DNA of 13,211 bases from Acidiphilium sp. CAG:727. Its GTDB lineage: Bacteria; Bacillota; Clostridia; Christensenellales; Borkfalkiaceae. Shown one piece after another: positions 1 through 7,070 of the stretch (positions within the stretch are counted from its first letter, which is position 1; the number at the start of each line of letters is the position of its first letter). The translations under genes were made by a program, and so were the position numbers. The stretch is taken from positions 3,565 to 16,775 of the forward strand of contig FR898457.1 of the NCBI GenBank assembly GCA_000437515.1. Direction: 5' to 3'. A model generated the notes under the pieces. It saw only the letters and a program-made list of their open reading frames with translations, was not told the origin of the DNA and did no database searches.

Positions 1-1986
1 GAACAAACTTCCGAATTGCCAGACGATAAGAGCGAAGACGTAAGCGACGGCGCATTGCATAAACACTACGCCGAGAGTTTTCCAAAACGATCCGAGTTCT
101 TTTCTTATCGTCGAAACCGCCGCCACGCACGGGGTGTATAAAAGCGTGAATACGAGAAAACTTATTGCCGAAAGCGGGGTAAACAGAGCGGTAATCGGTT
201 CGGTACCGCAGAGAACGGTAAGCGTCGAAACGACGGCCTCTTTTGCGGTGAAGCCCGAAATCAACGCCGTCGCGATTCGCCAGTCGTTAAAGCCGAGAGG
301 TTTGAAAATAACCGATATCCCGCGCCCGATATAAGCGAGCAGGCTGGTTTGCGGATCCGTAACGAAGTCGAGTTTGTAATCGAAACTCTGCAAAAACCAT
401 ACTATTACGGTTGCCAGCAGAATTACCGTAAACGCCCTCGATAAGAAATCTTTCGCCTTTTCCCAGAGTAAAAGCCCTACCGATTTCAACGACGGAAGCC
501 GGTAATTCGGCAATTCCATTACGAAAGGAACGGGTTGCCCGCGAAACACCGTGGATTTCAGAACGACGGCGACGAGCAGAGCAAGTAATACCCCGAAAAG
601 ATATAATCCCATCATGACGAACGCGCCGTACTTCGGGAAAAAAGCCTGCGTAATGACGGCGTAGACGGCTATTTTTGCCGAACAACTCATATAAGGTGTC
701 AGCAGAATGGTCATTTTGCGGTCGCGGTCGGACGAAACCGTACGCGTCGCCATTATCGCGGGTACGGAGCAGCCGAATCCCATAAGCATCGGCACGAAAC
801 TTCTGCCGGACAAACCGATTTTTCTTAAGGGCTTGTCCATTACGAACGCGACTCTTGCCATATACCCCGTATCTTCCAGTATAGACAAAAAGAAGAAAAG
901 GGTAACGACGATGGGCAAAAACGAAAGGACGCTTCCGACGCCCGTAAACAGTCCGTCAACTATAAGGCTTCTTACGACGGGGTTAAGCCCGTAATCGATC
1001 AAGGCGTTGTTTATAACGCCCGACAGGGCGTTTATACCGAGTTCGAGCGCGTCCGAAAGGTATTTGCCGATCACGTTGAACGTGAGAAAGAAAGTTAAAA
1101 ACAGTATGCACAAAAATACGGGAACGGCTGTGTATTTGCCGGTCAGGATTTTATCGATTTTAACCGATCGCGCGTGTCCTTTGCTTTCGTGGCACTTTAC
1201 GACGGATTTCGCGACTGCCGATTCTATGAACGTATAACGCATATCCGCGATTGCGGCGTTTCGGTCAAGTCCGGATTCTTCTTCGAGTTGTACCACGCAA
1301 TGCTCGATTAGTTCGCGTTCGTTTTCGTCGAGTTCGAGTTTGTCCGCGGCCGCCGTATCGCCTTCGATGAGTTTCGTCGCGCAGAATCTCGCCGGAACGC
1401 CTATTCTTTCGGCGTGGTCTTCGATCAGGTGGACTATCGCGTGCAGACACCTGTGTACGGGCGAGTCTTCGGCGCAAAAATCGTAAACTTTAGGGTAGAC
1501 TTTGTTTTTCGCCGTTTCGATCGCTTTGTCGATAAGTTACGAAACGCCTTCGCCTTTCGCCGCGCTTATGGGAATTACCGGAACGCCGAGTTCTTCGCTC
1601 ATCTTTTTTACGTCGACGCTTCCGCCGTTGTTGCGTACTTCGTCCATCATATTAAGGGCGACTACCGTCGGAACGCGGAGAGAAAGCAACTGCAACGTAA
1701 GGTATAAATTACGTTCGATATTCGTTGCGTCCACGATGTTTATTATCCCGTCCGGTTTTTCGTTGAGAATATAATCTCTCGTGACGATTTCTTCCTGTGT
1801 GTAAGCGCGGAGAGAATAGATTCCGGGCAAGTCTACCACCGAAACGCCTTTCTGACCTTTTATTTCGCCCTCTTTTCTGTCGACGGTCACGCCCGGAAAG
1901 TTTCCGACGTGCTGATTTGATCCCGTCAAGGCGTTAAAGAGGGTTGTTTTTCCGCAATTCTGATTGCCTGCAAGCGCGAAAATCAT
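1..1986 (-). pseudogene. feoB: Ferrous iron transporter FeoB, interrupted by an in-frame stop, C-terminus beyond window edge
   Basis: FeoB is the inner-membrane Fe2+ permease with an N-terminal G domain. The first 149 codons hold a complete-looking G domain: G1 GNQNCGKT at 7-14, switch T34, DLPG at 52-55, NMMD at 112-115 and SAA at 141-143. Codon 150 is TAA. Reading past it in the same frame gives an unbroken 512 codons that are clearly FeoB: helical GDI-like domain, then the membrane domain with the Gate motifs GFGCSVPAIMATRT and LLYTPCVA, ending near MQCAVAYVFALIVWQFGSLF at the window edge. No frameshift is present, so one substitution explains the break. The start is ATG with an AAGGAAA site inside feoA, overlapping feoA's TGA as ATGA. 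As written, only the soluble 149-residue G domain would be made. Reinitiation at an in-frame ATG (codon 249) would give a separate membrane domain, but it has no visible ribosome site. Sequencing or assembly error is possible. Confidence 0.93.
1537..1539 (-). other. Premature TAA stop in feoB (codon 150)
   Basis: The reading is ...AAKGEGVS-stop-LIDKAIETAKNK.... FeoB relatives usually carry an acidic or polar residue at this G5-to-helix join, so GAA to TAA, or AAA to TAA, is the simplest origin. Both flanks align to FeoB in the same frame, with no insertion or deletion. Confidence 0.95.
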
Positions 1987-2216
1987 ATTTCGGTTTCCTT
2001 AGTAACGGTTATTTTTGCGGCGTCTTCTTTGCGAAGCGTAAGTTCGTATCCCCGTACGAAAATTTCGAGCGGGTCGCCCATCGGCGCGACTTTACGCAGG
2101 GTAACTTTCGTCTTCGGGATAAGCCCCATATCGAGTAATCTGCAACGCAGATCGCCTTCGCCGCCGACTGCGGTTATAACGGCGGTTTCGCCTATTTTCA
2201 ATTCGCCTAACGTCAT
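1983..2216 (-). CDS. feoA: FeoA, SH3-like accessory protein of ferrous iron uptake
   Basis: This 77-residue protein matches the family in length and pattern: MTLGELKIGETAVITAV at the start, the central CRLLDMGLIPKTKVTLRKVAPMGDPLEI core with its conserved LLDMGL..G motif, and a C-terminal strand run ending near ITVTKETEI. FeoA is a cytoplasmic SH3-fold protein that supports FeoB, probably by contacting its G domain or membrane part. Its TGA overlaps the feoB ATG (ATGA), so the two are likely translationally coupled. The start is fixed by the family N-terminus; no other Met is suitable. It has no Shine-Dalgarno site, and a consensus promoter ends only 9 bases upstream, so its mRNA may be leaderless. 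With feoB broken, the retained feoA may have lost its partner. Confidence 0.95.
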   Translation of the reverse strand: MTLGELKIGETAVITAVGGEGDLRCRLLDMGLIPKTKVTLRKVAPMGDPLEIFVRGYELTLRKEDAAKITVTKETEI

Positions 2217-2225
2217 AGTAGTTTT

Positions 2226-2254
2226 ATTATAGTATTCGCCGACCGTTTTGTCAA
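2226..2254 (-). promoter_or_regulatory. Perfect-consensus sigma-A promoter of feoAB
   Basis: On the minus strand, TTGACA (2254-2249) and TATAAT (2231-2226) are separated by exactly 17 bases. After TATAAT come only AAAACTACT and then the feoA ATG. The predicted transcription start therefore leaves a leader of about 3 bases. Confidence 0.85.
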
Positions 2255-2268
2255 TTAAACGATTGACA
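2249..2268. promoter_or_regulatory. 20-bp inverted repeat joining two divergent -35 boxes, candidate operator
   Basis: TGTCAAT-TAAACG-ATTGACA is a perfect 7-bp inverted repeat with a 6-base centre. Its arms contain the TTGACA boxes of the feoA and mntP-remnant promoters. The symmetry partly follows from two consensus -35 boxes facing away from each other, but the match extends one base beyond each. A metal-sensing repressor site (Fur, DtxR or MntR class) is plausible, but the sequence is not a textbook box for any of them. Confidence 0.5.
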
Positions 2269-2291
2269 AAGCGAGCGAATGATGTTAAAAT
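2263..2291 (+). promoter_or_regulatory. Sigma-A promoter toward the mntP remnant
   Basis: TTGACA (2263-2268) and TAAAAT (2286-2291) have a 17-base spacer. The predicted leader to the GTG at 2349 is about 50 bases. It has one short possible hairpin (GCGGG with CCCGC) and no clear Shine-Dalgarno site. It is too short for a yybP-ykoY manganese riboswitch. Confidence 0.75.
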
Positions 2292-2348
2292 ATTTTAATC
2301 TACTTTCGGCGGGCGATTTTCCGTTTCAACCCGCATAAGAACGATTAA

Positions 2349-2603
2349 GTGAAATACGACGTTTTGTTTTTCGCGCAGAGCGCCATGCTCGGGTCGGGGC
2401 TTGCAACGGACGCGTTTTCGGTTTCGCTCGCCGACGGCTTGCGCGAACCGGATATGAAAAAGGGCAAAGCGTGCCTCGTGGCGGGCGTTTTTACAGGTAA
2501 AAAATTCGGACTTAAATTCCGCGAAAAAGCGACCGTCGCGGGCGGAATAATTCTCGTTATTATAGGGATAGAGATATTCGTCCGCGGCATTACGGGAGTG
2601 TAA
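2349..2603 (+). pseudogene. mntP: MntP-family manganese efflux pump remnant with internal in-frame deletion
   Basis: MntP pumps are inner-membrane Mn2+ exporters of about 185 residues made from two three-helix repeats. This 84-codon frame begins like the first repeat (GLATDAFSVSLADGL, with the conserved Asp of the first repeat at residue 22) and carries through VAGVF. It then passes directly into the family C-terminus (TGKKFGLKFREKATVAGGIILVIIGIEIF). About 100 codons covering helices 2-5, including the second repeat's Asp motif, are missing, and the frame is kept. Function as an exporter is unlikely. The start is a GTG at 2349; an internal ATG at 2383 is the alternative, and neither has a good ribosome site. 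It is transcribed divergently from feoAB. Calling it MntP and not a related YtaF-like protein is fairly secure from the C-terminal motif. Confidence 0.8.
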
Positions 2604-2604
2604 A

Positions 2605-2653
2605 GCGCGCCTGAAAATTTTGCGGATTTGATGAAACTTTTCAAAATCGCGCG
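2605..2653 (+). terminator. Weak hairpin after the mntP remnant, possible terminator
   Basis: GCGCG (2605-2609) can pair with CGCGC (2648-2652), and TGAAAA (2612-2617) with TTTTCA (2638-2643), leaving an internal loop. No U-tract follows, so intrinsic termination is doubtful. Confidence 0.25.
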
Positions 2654-2660
2654 AAAACGT

Positions 2661-2689
2661 TAGAAAGTTATTCGCCTATTTGTTATAAT
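2661..2689 (+). promoter_or_regulatory. Promoter of the repeat protein-VWA-MoxR operon
   Basis: TAGAAA (2661-2666) and a perfect TATAAT (2684-2689) are 17 bases apart. The ATG at 2703 lies 13 bases after the -10 box, so the predicted leader is only about 7 bases. There is no Shine-Dalgarno site. Confidence 0.7.
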
Positions 2690-2702
2690 CGGTTGATAGA
2701 AA

Positions 2703-4025
2703 ATGGAATACAACGTCAGACAAGTCAACAACTTCATATCGGATTATCCTACCGACGCGAAATTGCAGAAAGACAAGGATATAACCGTTGCCGTACTCGC
2801 CAGAAATCCCGCTTACGCTGCTTACGCGGACGAAAGTCTTCTTAAAGACAAAGACGTTGCGATGTGCGCCGTCGAAAAAGACGGCAGGACGCTCCGGTTT
2901 TTCGACGATTCCCTGAAATCGGACGAAGACGTGGCTTACGCCGCGGTCAAAAATTTCCGTTCGAGTTTCGCGTTTACGCTCGGTAAAGCGAGGGACAGTC
3001 GCAGGATAGCGGCGGAAGTCGCGTCTGCCGGCGGCGACGTGGTGGCGATGCTCGACAAAAAATTTCTCGACGACGAAGAAATCGCGAAAGTCGCGGTCGG
3101 CAGAAACCCCAAGGCGATTCAGTATTTTACGGACAGGGTAAGATGTATTCCGTCGGTCGCGTTGCTTGCCCTTAAGCAGGACAGAACGGTTACGCAGTAT
3201 CTGCCCGACGAGGCTTTTGAAAACGACGCGGTGTTCCGCGCCGCGGTCAGAATCACCGACGACGGCAAAGTAGGCGTCGGGGTGATAAACGAATCCACTC
3301 CGCTCGGACTCTTCGAAAAACTCAAAAAAGAGAATATGAAGTTCAATTTCTCGCTTCAGAATCTCGATCTTTCTACGCTCGACGGCGCAAGACTTCGTTA
3401 CGTGATAGAACTCGGTCTGGGCGTTACGGGGAAAAAGGCGGAAATATTCCATAAATTCGTAGACAAAGACGACCGCGAAACGGTTTCGTTTCTGCTTGCA
3501 AAAAAATTTCCGTCGGCAAAGACGGTGGCGACGGAACTCGAATACGCGTCGAAAAATCGTAAACTTCGCGTATTGCCGTCGTTGATTTCGGCTGCGCGCG
3601 GGGGTAAACGCGGCGTGAACGAATCCGACGAGCGTAAAATGCTCGTAAGAAACTTAAAGCGCAAATCGCCGATGGCGGCGGCTAAACTCATAGACGGTAT
3701 CGACGATTACGCGCACGACGAAGAGGCGATAAAACTTGCCGCTTCGGTTGACGGCGGAGTGATAAGGTTGCTTTACCGTACCGATTTCGCGGGCGACAAA
3801 AATCTCGTTACGGATTGCCTTAAAACGTACGTCGTAAAAAACAGCGACGAACCGCTTCTGAAAAACCTTAAAGGTATAGATCTCGACTTCGAGCAGTGCA
3901 GAATTGCCTGCCGCAGGGACGGAAGGAACTATTTTTACCTGCCCGAACAATACCGCGGCAGCGAACTCCTGAAAGAAGTTGCCTACGCGAGCGGCGCGGA
4001 GGGATACGAGGTGGATAAATCATGA
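2703..4025 (+). CDS. DUF4116-like helical-repeat protein, first gene of a MoxR-VWA operon
   Basis: A 440-residue cytoplasmic protein with no signal peptide or membrane helix. Residues 21-184 hold about seven repeats of 24-26 residues with the pattern (K/D)D-x-(D/E)-(V/I)-x-x-A-(V/A)-x-(x)5-(A/L)-x-(Y/F)-(x)2-D, for example DKDITVAVLARNPAYAAYAD, DKDVAMCAVEKDGRTLRFFD and DDEEIAKVAVGRNPKAIQYF. This is the DUF4116 pattern, which should fold as stacked helical pairs. A middle segment (190-330) is less regular and very basic around 300-322. Degenerate repeats return at 336-440. Its TGA overlaps the next ATG (ATGA), so it is translationally coupled to the VWA gene. A role as substrate adaptor or scaffold for the MoxR-VWA machine is inferred from the operon and from the usual use of such repeats. 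No enzymatic motif is visible. Confidence 0.85.
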   Translation: MEYNVRQVNNFISDYPTDAKLQKDKDITVAVLARNPAYAAYADESLLKDKDVAMCAVEKDGRTLRFFDDSLKSDEDVAYAAVKNFRSSFAFTLGKARDSRRIAAEVASAGGDVVAMLDKKFLDDEEIAKVAVGRNPKAIQYFTDRVRCIPSVALLALKQDRTVTQYLPDEAFENDAVFRAAVRITDDGKVGVGVINESTPLGLFEKLKKENMKFNFSLQNLDLSTLDGARLRYVIELGLGVTGKKAEIFHKFVDKDDRETVSFLLAKKFPSAKTVATELEYASKNRKLRVLPSLISAARGGKRGVNESDERKMLVRNLKRKSPMAAAKLIDGIDDYAHDEEAIKLAASVDGGVIRLLYRTDFAGDKNLVTDCLKTYVVKNSDEPLLKNLKGIDLDFEQCRIACRRDGRNYFYLPEQYRGSELLKEVAYASGAEGYEVDKS

Positions 4026-5320
4026 AAGAAGAAGCGTTGTCTTTGGCGAGATCCGTCCTTAAAGAAGCCGAAAACAGGGTTTCGGCGGATTTCAGGTATC
4101 TCGCGTATCCGCTCGGGATATTGTTGCCGACGGTAAGCGACGGAGAGAATATCGCGACCGACGGCAAGACGTTTACTCTCGGAGCGAAAGCCTTGCTCGA
4201 AACGGTTGCCGAAGACGGAATAAAGGGCGCGGAAAGAACGCTTCTGCACGTTTTACTGCACGTTTTGTTTCTGCATCCGTTCAGAATCCGCAGACCCGCA
4301 AGAATTTACGATATCGCGTGCGACGTAGCCGTGTCGTTCGTTCTGGACGGCGAAGACGGCGTAAGAACGGCGGGGTATAAGTACAGAAAAGAGGTCTACG
4401 ACGAGATAAAGCGTAAGTACGGCGCGGTCGGCGAGAGTCAGGCTTTTGCTTATTTCGTATCGGTCGGCGAAGAAGAGAGAAAGAGAATTTCCCTTCTTTT
4501 CAAAGTGTGCGACCATTCGTTATGGTACGGCAGGAATTTACCCGACGACGAAGACGAAAAAGCCGGTAATAGCGCGAATATCGCCGTTTCCGACGAAAAC
4601 GAAGACGATTACGACGGTCGCGACGAGGCGGGCGAGGCTGCCTGGACGGAGATACTTCGCGGCGCGCTTTCCGACGTTGGCAAAAGCGACGAGGTGCGTA
4701 AATCGCTGGTCAAAGTATTATCGGGCAAAAGGGATTACAGGCGGTTTTTCGATAAATTCCTTTCGTCGTCCGAAAGGGTTAAACCGAGCGAAGACGAATT
4801 CGATTATATATTCTATTGTTACGGGTTGACGCTGTATAAAAACGTGCCGCTTATCGAGAGTCTGGAATATTCCGACGTCAAAGACTTCGAAGAGGTCGTG
4901 TTTGCGATAGACACTTCCGCGTCGACCGACGGCGAGCCGATCAAAAAATTGCTTACCGAACTCGCGACGGTGGTTGCGGCGGCTTCGGCAAGCGGCGGAA
5001 AATTGAAAGTGAGAATTATCCAGTGCGATATGGCTATCCGCGAAGACGTTACTTTTTACGAGCGCGACAAATTCGACGAGTATATGAGCGAATTTTGCGT
5101 TAAAGGCGGCTCCGGTACGGACTTCGCTCCCGTTTTCGACCTGCTCGAAGACGAAAAGGCAAAAGGCGCGAAGATAAGAGGACTTATATATTTTACGGAC
5201 GGACTCGGTCAGTTCCCGACCGCGACTCCGCCGTTTAAGACCTGTTTCGCGATTTACGGCGACGACGAAGGCAAAATCGTCGTTCCGCCTTACGCGTACA
5301 GATTGGATATAGCGAAATAA
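4022..5320 (+). CDS. DUF2201-type protein: metallopeptidase-like N-terminus plus VWA-like domain
   Basis: The protein is 432 residues long. The N-terminal part matches the DUF2201_N putative metallopeptidase class, with a histidine-rich helix LLHVLLHVLFLH at 74-85. The usual HExxH appears here as HVLLH (76-80), so the catalytic Glu position is Val while both His remain. An acidic linker (174-202) leads to a second helical part. The C-terminal VWA-like domain (about 288-432) has a complete MIDAS: DTSAS at 297-301, T366 in GGSGTD, and D393 in FTDG. MIDAS domains bind a divalent metal and mediate protein contacts, and in MoxR operons the VWA protein is the ATPase's partner. The gene overlaps its upstream neighbour by ATGA, with GAGG just upstream, and is 11 bases from the ATPase gene. 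Peptidase activity is doubtful given the missing Glu; a binding role is more likely. Confidence 0.88.
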   Translation: MKEEALSLARSVLKEAENRVSADFRYLAYPLGILLPTVSDGENIATDGKTFTLGAKALLETVAEDGIKGAERTLLHVLLHVLFLHPFRIRRPARIYDIACDVAVSFVLDGEDGVRTAGYKYRKEVYDEIKRKYGAVGESQAFAYFVSVGEEERKRISLLFKVCDHSLWYGRNLPDDEDEKAGNSANIAVSDENEDDYDGRDEAGEAAWTEILRGALSDVGKSDEVRKSLVKVLSGKRDYRRFFDKFLSSSERVKPSEDEFDYIFYCYGLTLYKNVPLIESLEYSDVKDFEEVVFAIDTSASTDGEPIKKLLTELATVVAAASASGGKLKVRIIQCDMAIREDVTFYERDKFDEYMSEFCVKGGSGTDFAPVFDLLEDEKAKGAKIRGLIYFTDGLGQFPTATPPFKTCFAIYGDDEGKIVVPPYAYRLDIAK

Positions 5321-5331
5321 AGGAGACGCTT

Positions 5332-6753
5332 ATGAATATAAAAGAGGCTAAAAACGAAATCAAGAACGCCGTGAGAATTTACGTCGATAAAGACGAAAAC
5401 GGTAAGTACAGAATTCCGCGCGAAAAACAACGCCCCGTACTTCTGGTAGGCGCGCCCGGCATAGGTAAAACGGCGATAATGAGCGCGGTGGCGACCGAAC
5501 TTGACATAGGCTTTTTAGGGTATACGATAACTCACCATACGAGGCAGTCGGCGATAGGTCTTCCGTTCATATCTCAGAAGGAATTCGGCGGAAAGACCTA
5601 TTCGGTAACCGAGTACACCATGAGCGAAATAGTCGCGAGCGTTTACGAGGCGATCGAAAAGCAGGGTAAAAAAGAGGGCATACTTTTTATCGACGAGATA
5701 AATTGCGTGTCGGAAACTCTCGCGCCCGCCATGCTCGAACTTTTGCAACATAAAAAATTCGGAGCGCACGAAATTCCCGAAGGATGGATATTGACGGCCG
5801 CGGGCAATCCGCCCGAATACAACAAATCGGTAAACGAACTCGATATGGTTACGCTCGACCGCGTAAAAAGGCTCAACGTCGTTCCCGATTACGACGCGTT
5901 CAAAGAATACGCGCTCAATAACGGTATGCACGGCGCGATAGTGTACTATCTGTCGCTCCATAACGAATATATGTTCAAAGCCGAAAAAACGGTCGACGGT
6001 TACGACTTCGTAACTCCGAGGGGTTGGGAAGATTTGTCCGTGGCAATATTCGAATACGAGAGATTGTCCATACCCGTTACCCTTCAATTCGTGTCGGAAT
6101 ACGTCCAGGACGGAAAAATCGCATCCGAATTCTTCGCGTATTATAAGAGGTATTGCGAATGCGCCGACGTGTACGGGGGCGAAGACGCGGAAACGGGCAA
6201 AATCAAAAAGATAGACGTCGAAGACAAGGGCTTCGAAGTACGTTACGCCCTGGCTAATCTCATCGCGGCAAAGGTGATAAAACTCGCCGAAAAATACCGC
6301 GCGAGAAAGACCGCCGAAGACGAACTGGCGGCGATAGAAACCGCGGTCAAAGACGGCGTCGGATCGCTTTCGTCCGAAACCGAAAAACTTATGAAAGAGT
6401 GCAATTCGCAAAAGCGTTCCCGCTACGAGCGCGCCGCGCTTAAAAAACTTCTCGTCGCGTTCGGAGAAACGGACGAAAAAGCGGGCGTGGAAAAATTCCG
6501 CGTCGAGAACGACGCCAAACTTGCCGATTACAAGACTCGTATCGACAATCTGTTCAATTTTGCGGTTAATTCGCTCGGCAAAGGGCAGGAAACCGTCGCC
6601 ATGCTTATGGAAGTAATAGCGTGCGAACACTTTATAGAAATTCTGCCGTACCTGGGCGACACCGTATTTTACGATCTTAACGATTCGCTTCTCGGCGTTT
6701 CGGGCGAAGACGATTATAAACGCCTTGCCGCATCCGCGCTTAAAGGAGAATAA
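5332..6753 (+). CDS. MoxR-family AAA+ ATPase
   Basis: The protein is 473 residues long. The AAA+ core occupies about 1-240: Walker A GAPGIGKT at 40-47, Walker B ILFIDE at 117-122, sensor-1 Asn159 in AAGNP, an arginine-finger candidate in LDRVKR (177-180), and a sensor-2-like TPRGWEDLS around R230. The CVSETLAPAMLELLQ stretch after Walker B fits the MoxR helix insert. The C-terminal 230 residues are helical and charged, with coiled-coil-like stretches around 310-430, longer than the lid of a minimal MoxR. A strong AAGGAG lies 7 bases before the ATG. It is the third gene of the operon. MoxR ATPases form hexamers that, with VWA partners, remodel or activate client proteins. The client here is unknown. 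ATPase competence is well supported; the biological role is inference. Confidence 0.93.
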   Translation: MNIKEAKNEIKNAVRIYVDKDENGKYRIPREKQRPVLLVGAPGIGKTAIMSAVATELDIGFLGYTITHHTRQSAIGLPFISQKEFGGKTYSVTEYTMSEIVASVYEAIEKQGKKEGILFIDEINCVSETLAPAMLELLQHKKFGAHEIPEGWILTAAGNPPEYNKSVNELDMVTLDRVKRLNVVPDYDAFKEYALNNGMHGAIVYYLSLHNEYMFKAEKTVDGYDFVTPRGWEDLSVAIFEYERLSIPVTLQFVSEYVQDGKIASEFFAYYKRYCECADVYGGEDAETGKIKKIDVEDKGFEVRYALANLIAAKVIKLAEKYRARKTAEDELAAIETAVKDGVGSLSSETEKLMKECNSQKRSRYERAALKKLLVAFGETDEKAGVEKFRVENDAKLADYKTRIDNLFNFAVNSLGKGQETVAMLMEVIACEHFIEILPYLGDTVFYDLNDSLLGVSGEDDYKRLAASALKGE

Positions 6754-6792
6754 GATTATATTCCGCGCGTCATAACGACTATATATAAGCGC

Positions 6793-6970
6793 GTCATTGC
6801 GAGTGAAACGAAGCAATCCCGATGATCGGAGTGTATCCGTCTATGAAAGCCGCTCCGCCTTTTATTGCGGGGTAAATGTCCCCGATGAAACGGGGAAAAT
6901 GTCGCAAAGCGACAAAAGGGGGGCGACCCTGCCTAAGGTTGCCACAGTCGTTTCACTCCTTCGCAATGAC
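6793..6970. repeat. 178-bp MITE-like element with imperfect terminal inverted repeats
   Basis: The left end GTCATTGCGA-GTGAAACG (6793-6810) is the reverse complement of the right end (6949-6970), except for a 4-base gap. The interior holds hairpins: TCCCCG/CGGGGA (6879-6896) and TGTCGC-AAA-GCGACA (6900-6914). It fills most of the 317-base gap 6754-7070, which has no convincing gene. An extra copy of GCGCGTCAT lies just outside at 6765-6773. No terminal target duplication is evident. It may act as a transcript end for the MoxR operon, or simply be a dispersed non-coding repeat. Confidence 0.7.
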
Positions 6971-7070
6971 GGCGTCGTATTATACCGAGGCTCTGCCGAA
7001 GAATTTCCCGGAAGGGCGGTTTGCCGCGAAGTAAACAGCCGGACGTAAAAACCGAAAAATACAATAACGT

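Noticed and set aside
287..685. Minus-strand open frame of 132 codons
   Set aside because: It is in a different frame from feoB, which reads continuously through this region with family motifs.
1537..1539. Programmed readthrough or recoding of the feoB stop
   Set aside because: The codon is TAA. Selenocysteine uses TGA and pyrrolysine TAG, and several other genes in the window end at TAA, so a changed genetic code is not supported.
2298..2348. Manganese (yybP-ykoY) riboswitch in the mntP leader
   Set aside because: The leader is only about 50 bases and lacks the two-helix architecture of that class.
5515..6816. Minus-strand open frame of 433 codons opposite the MoxR gene
   Set aside because: It mirrors the strongly supported AAA+ gene. 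The open frame follows from codon bias, and its translation shows no domain pattern and no ribosome site.
6797..7048. Plus-strand frame of 83 codons between the MoxR and ABC operons
   Set aside because: It lies almost entirely in the inverted-repeat element, with no ribosome site and no protein-like pattern.
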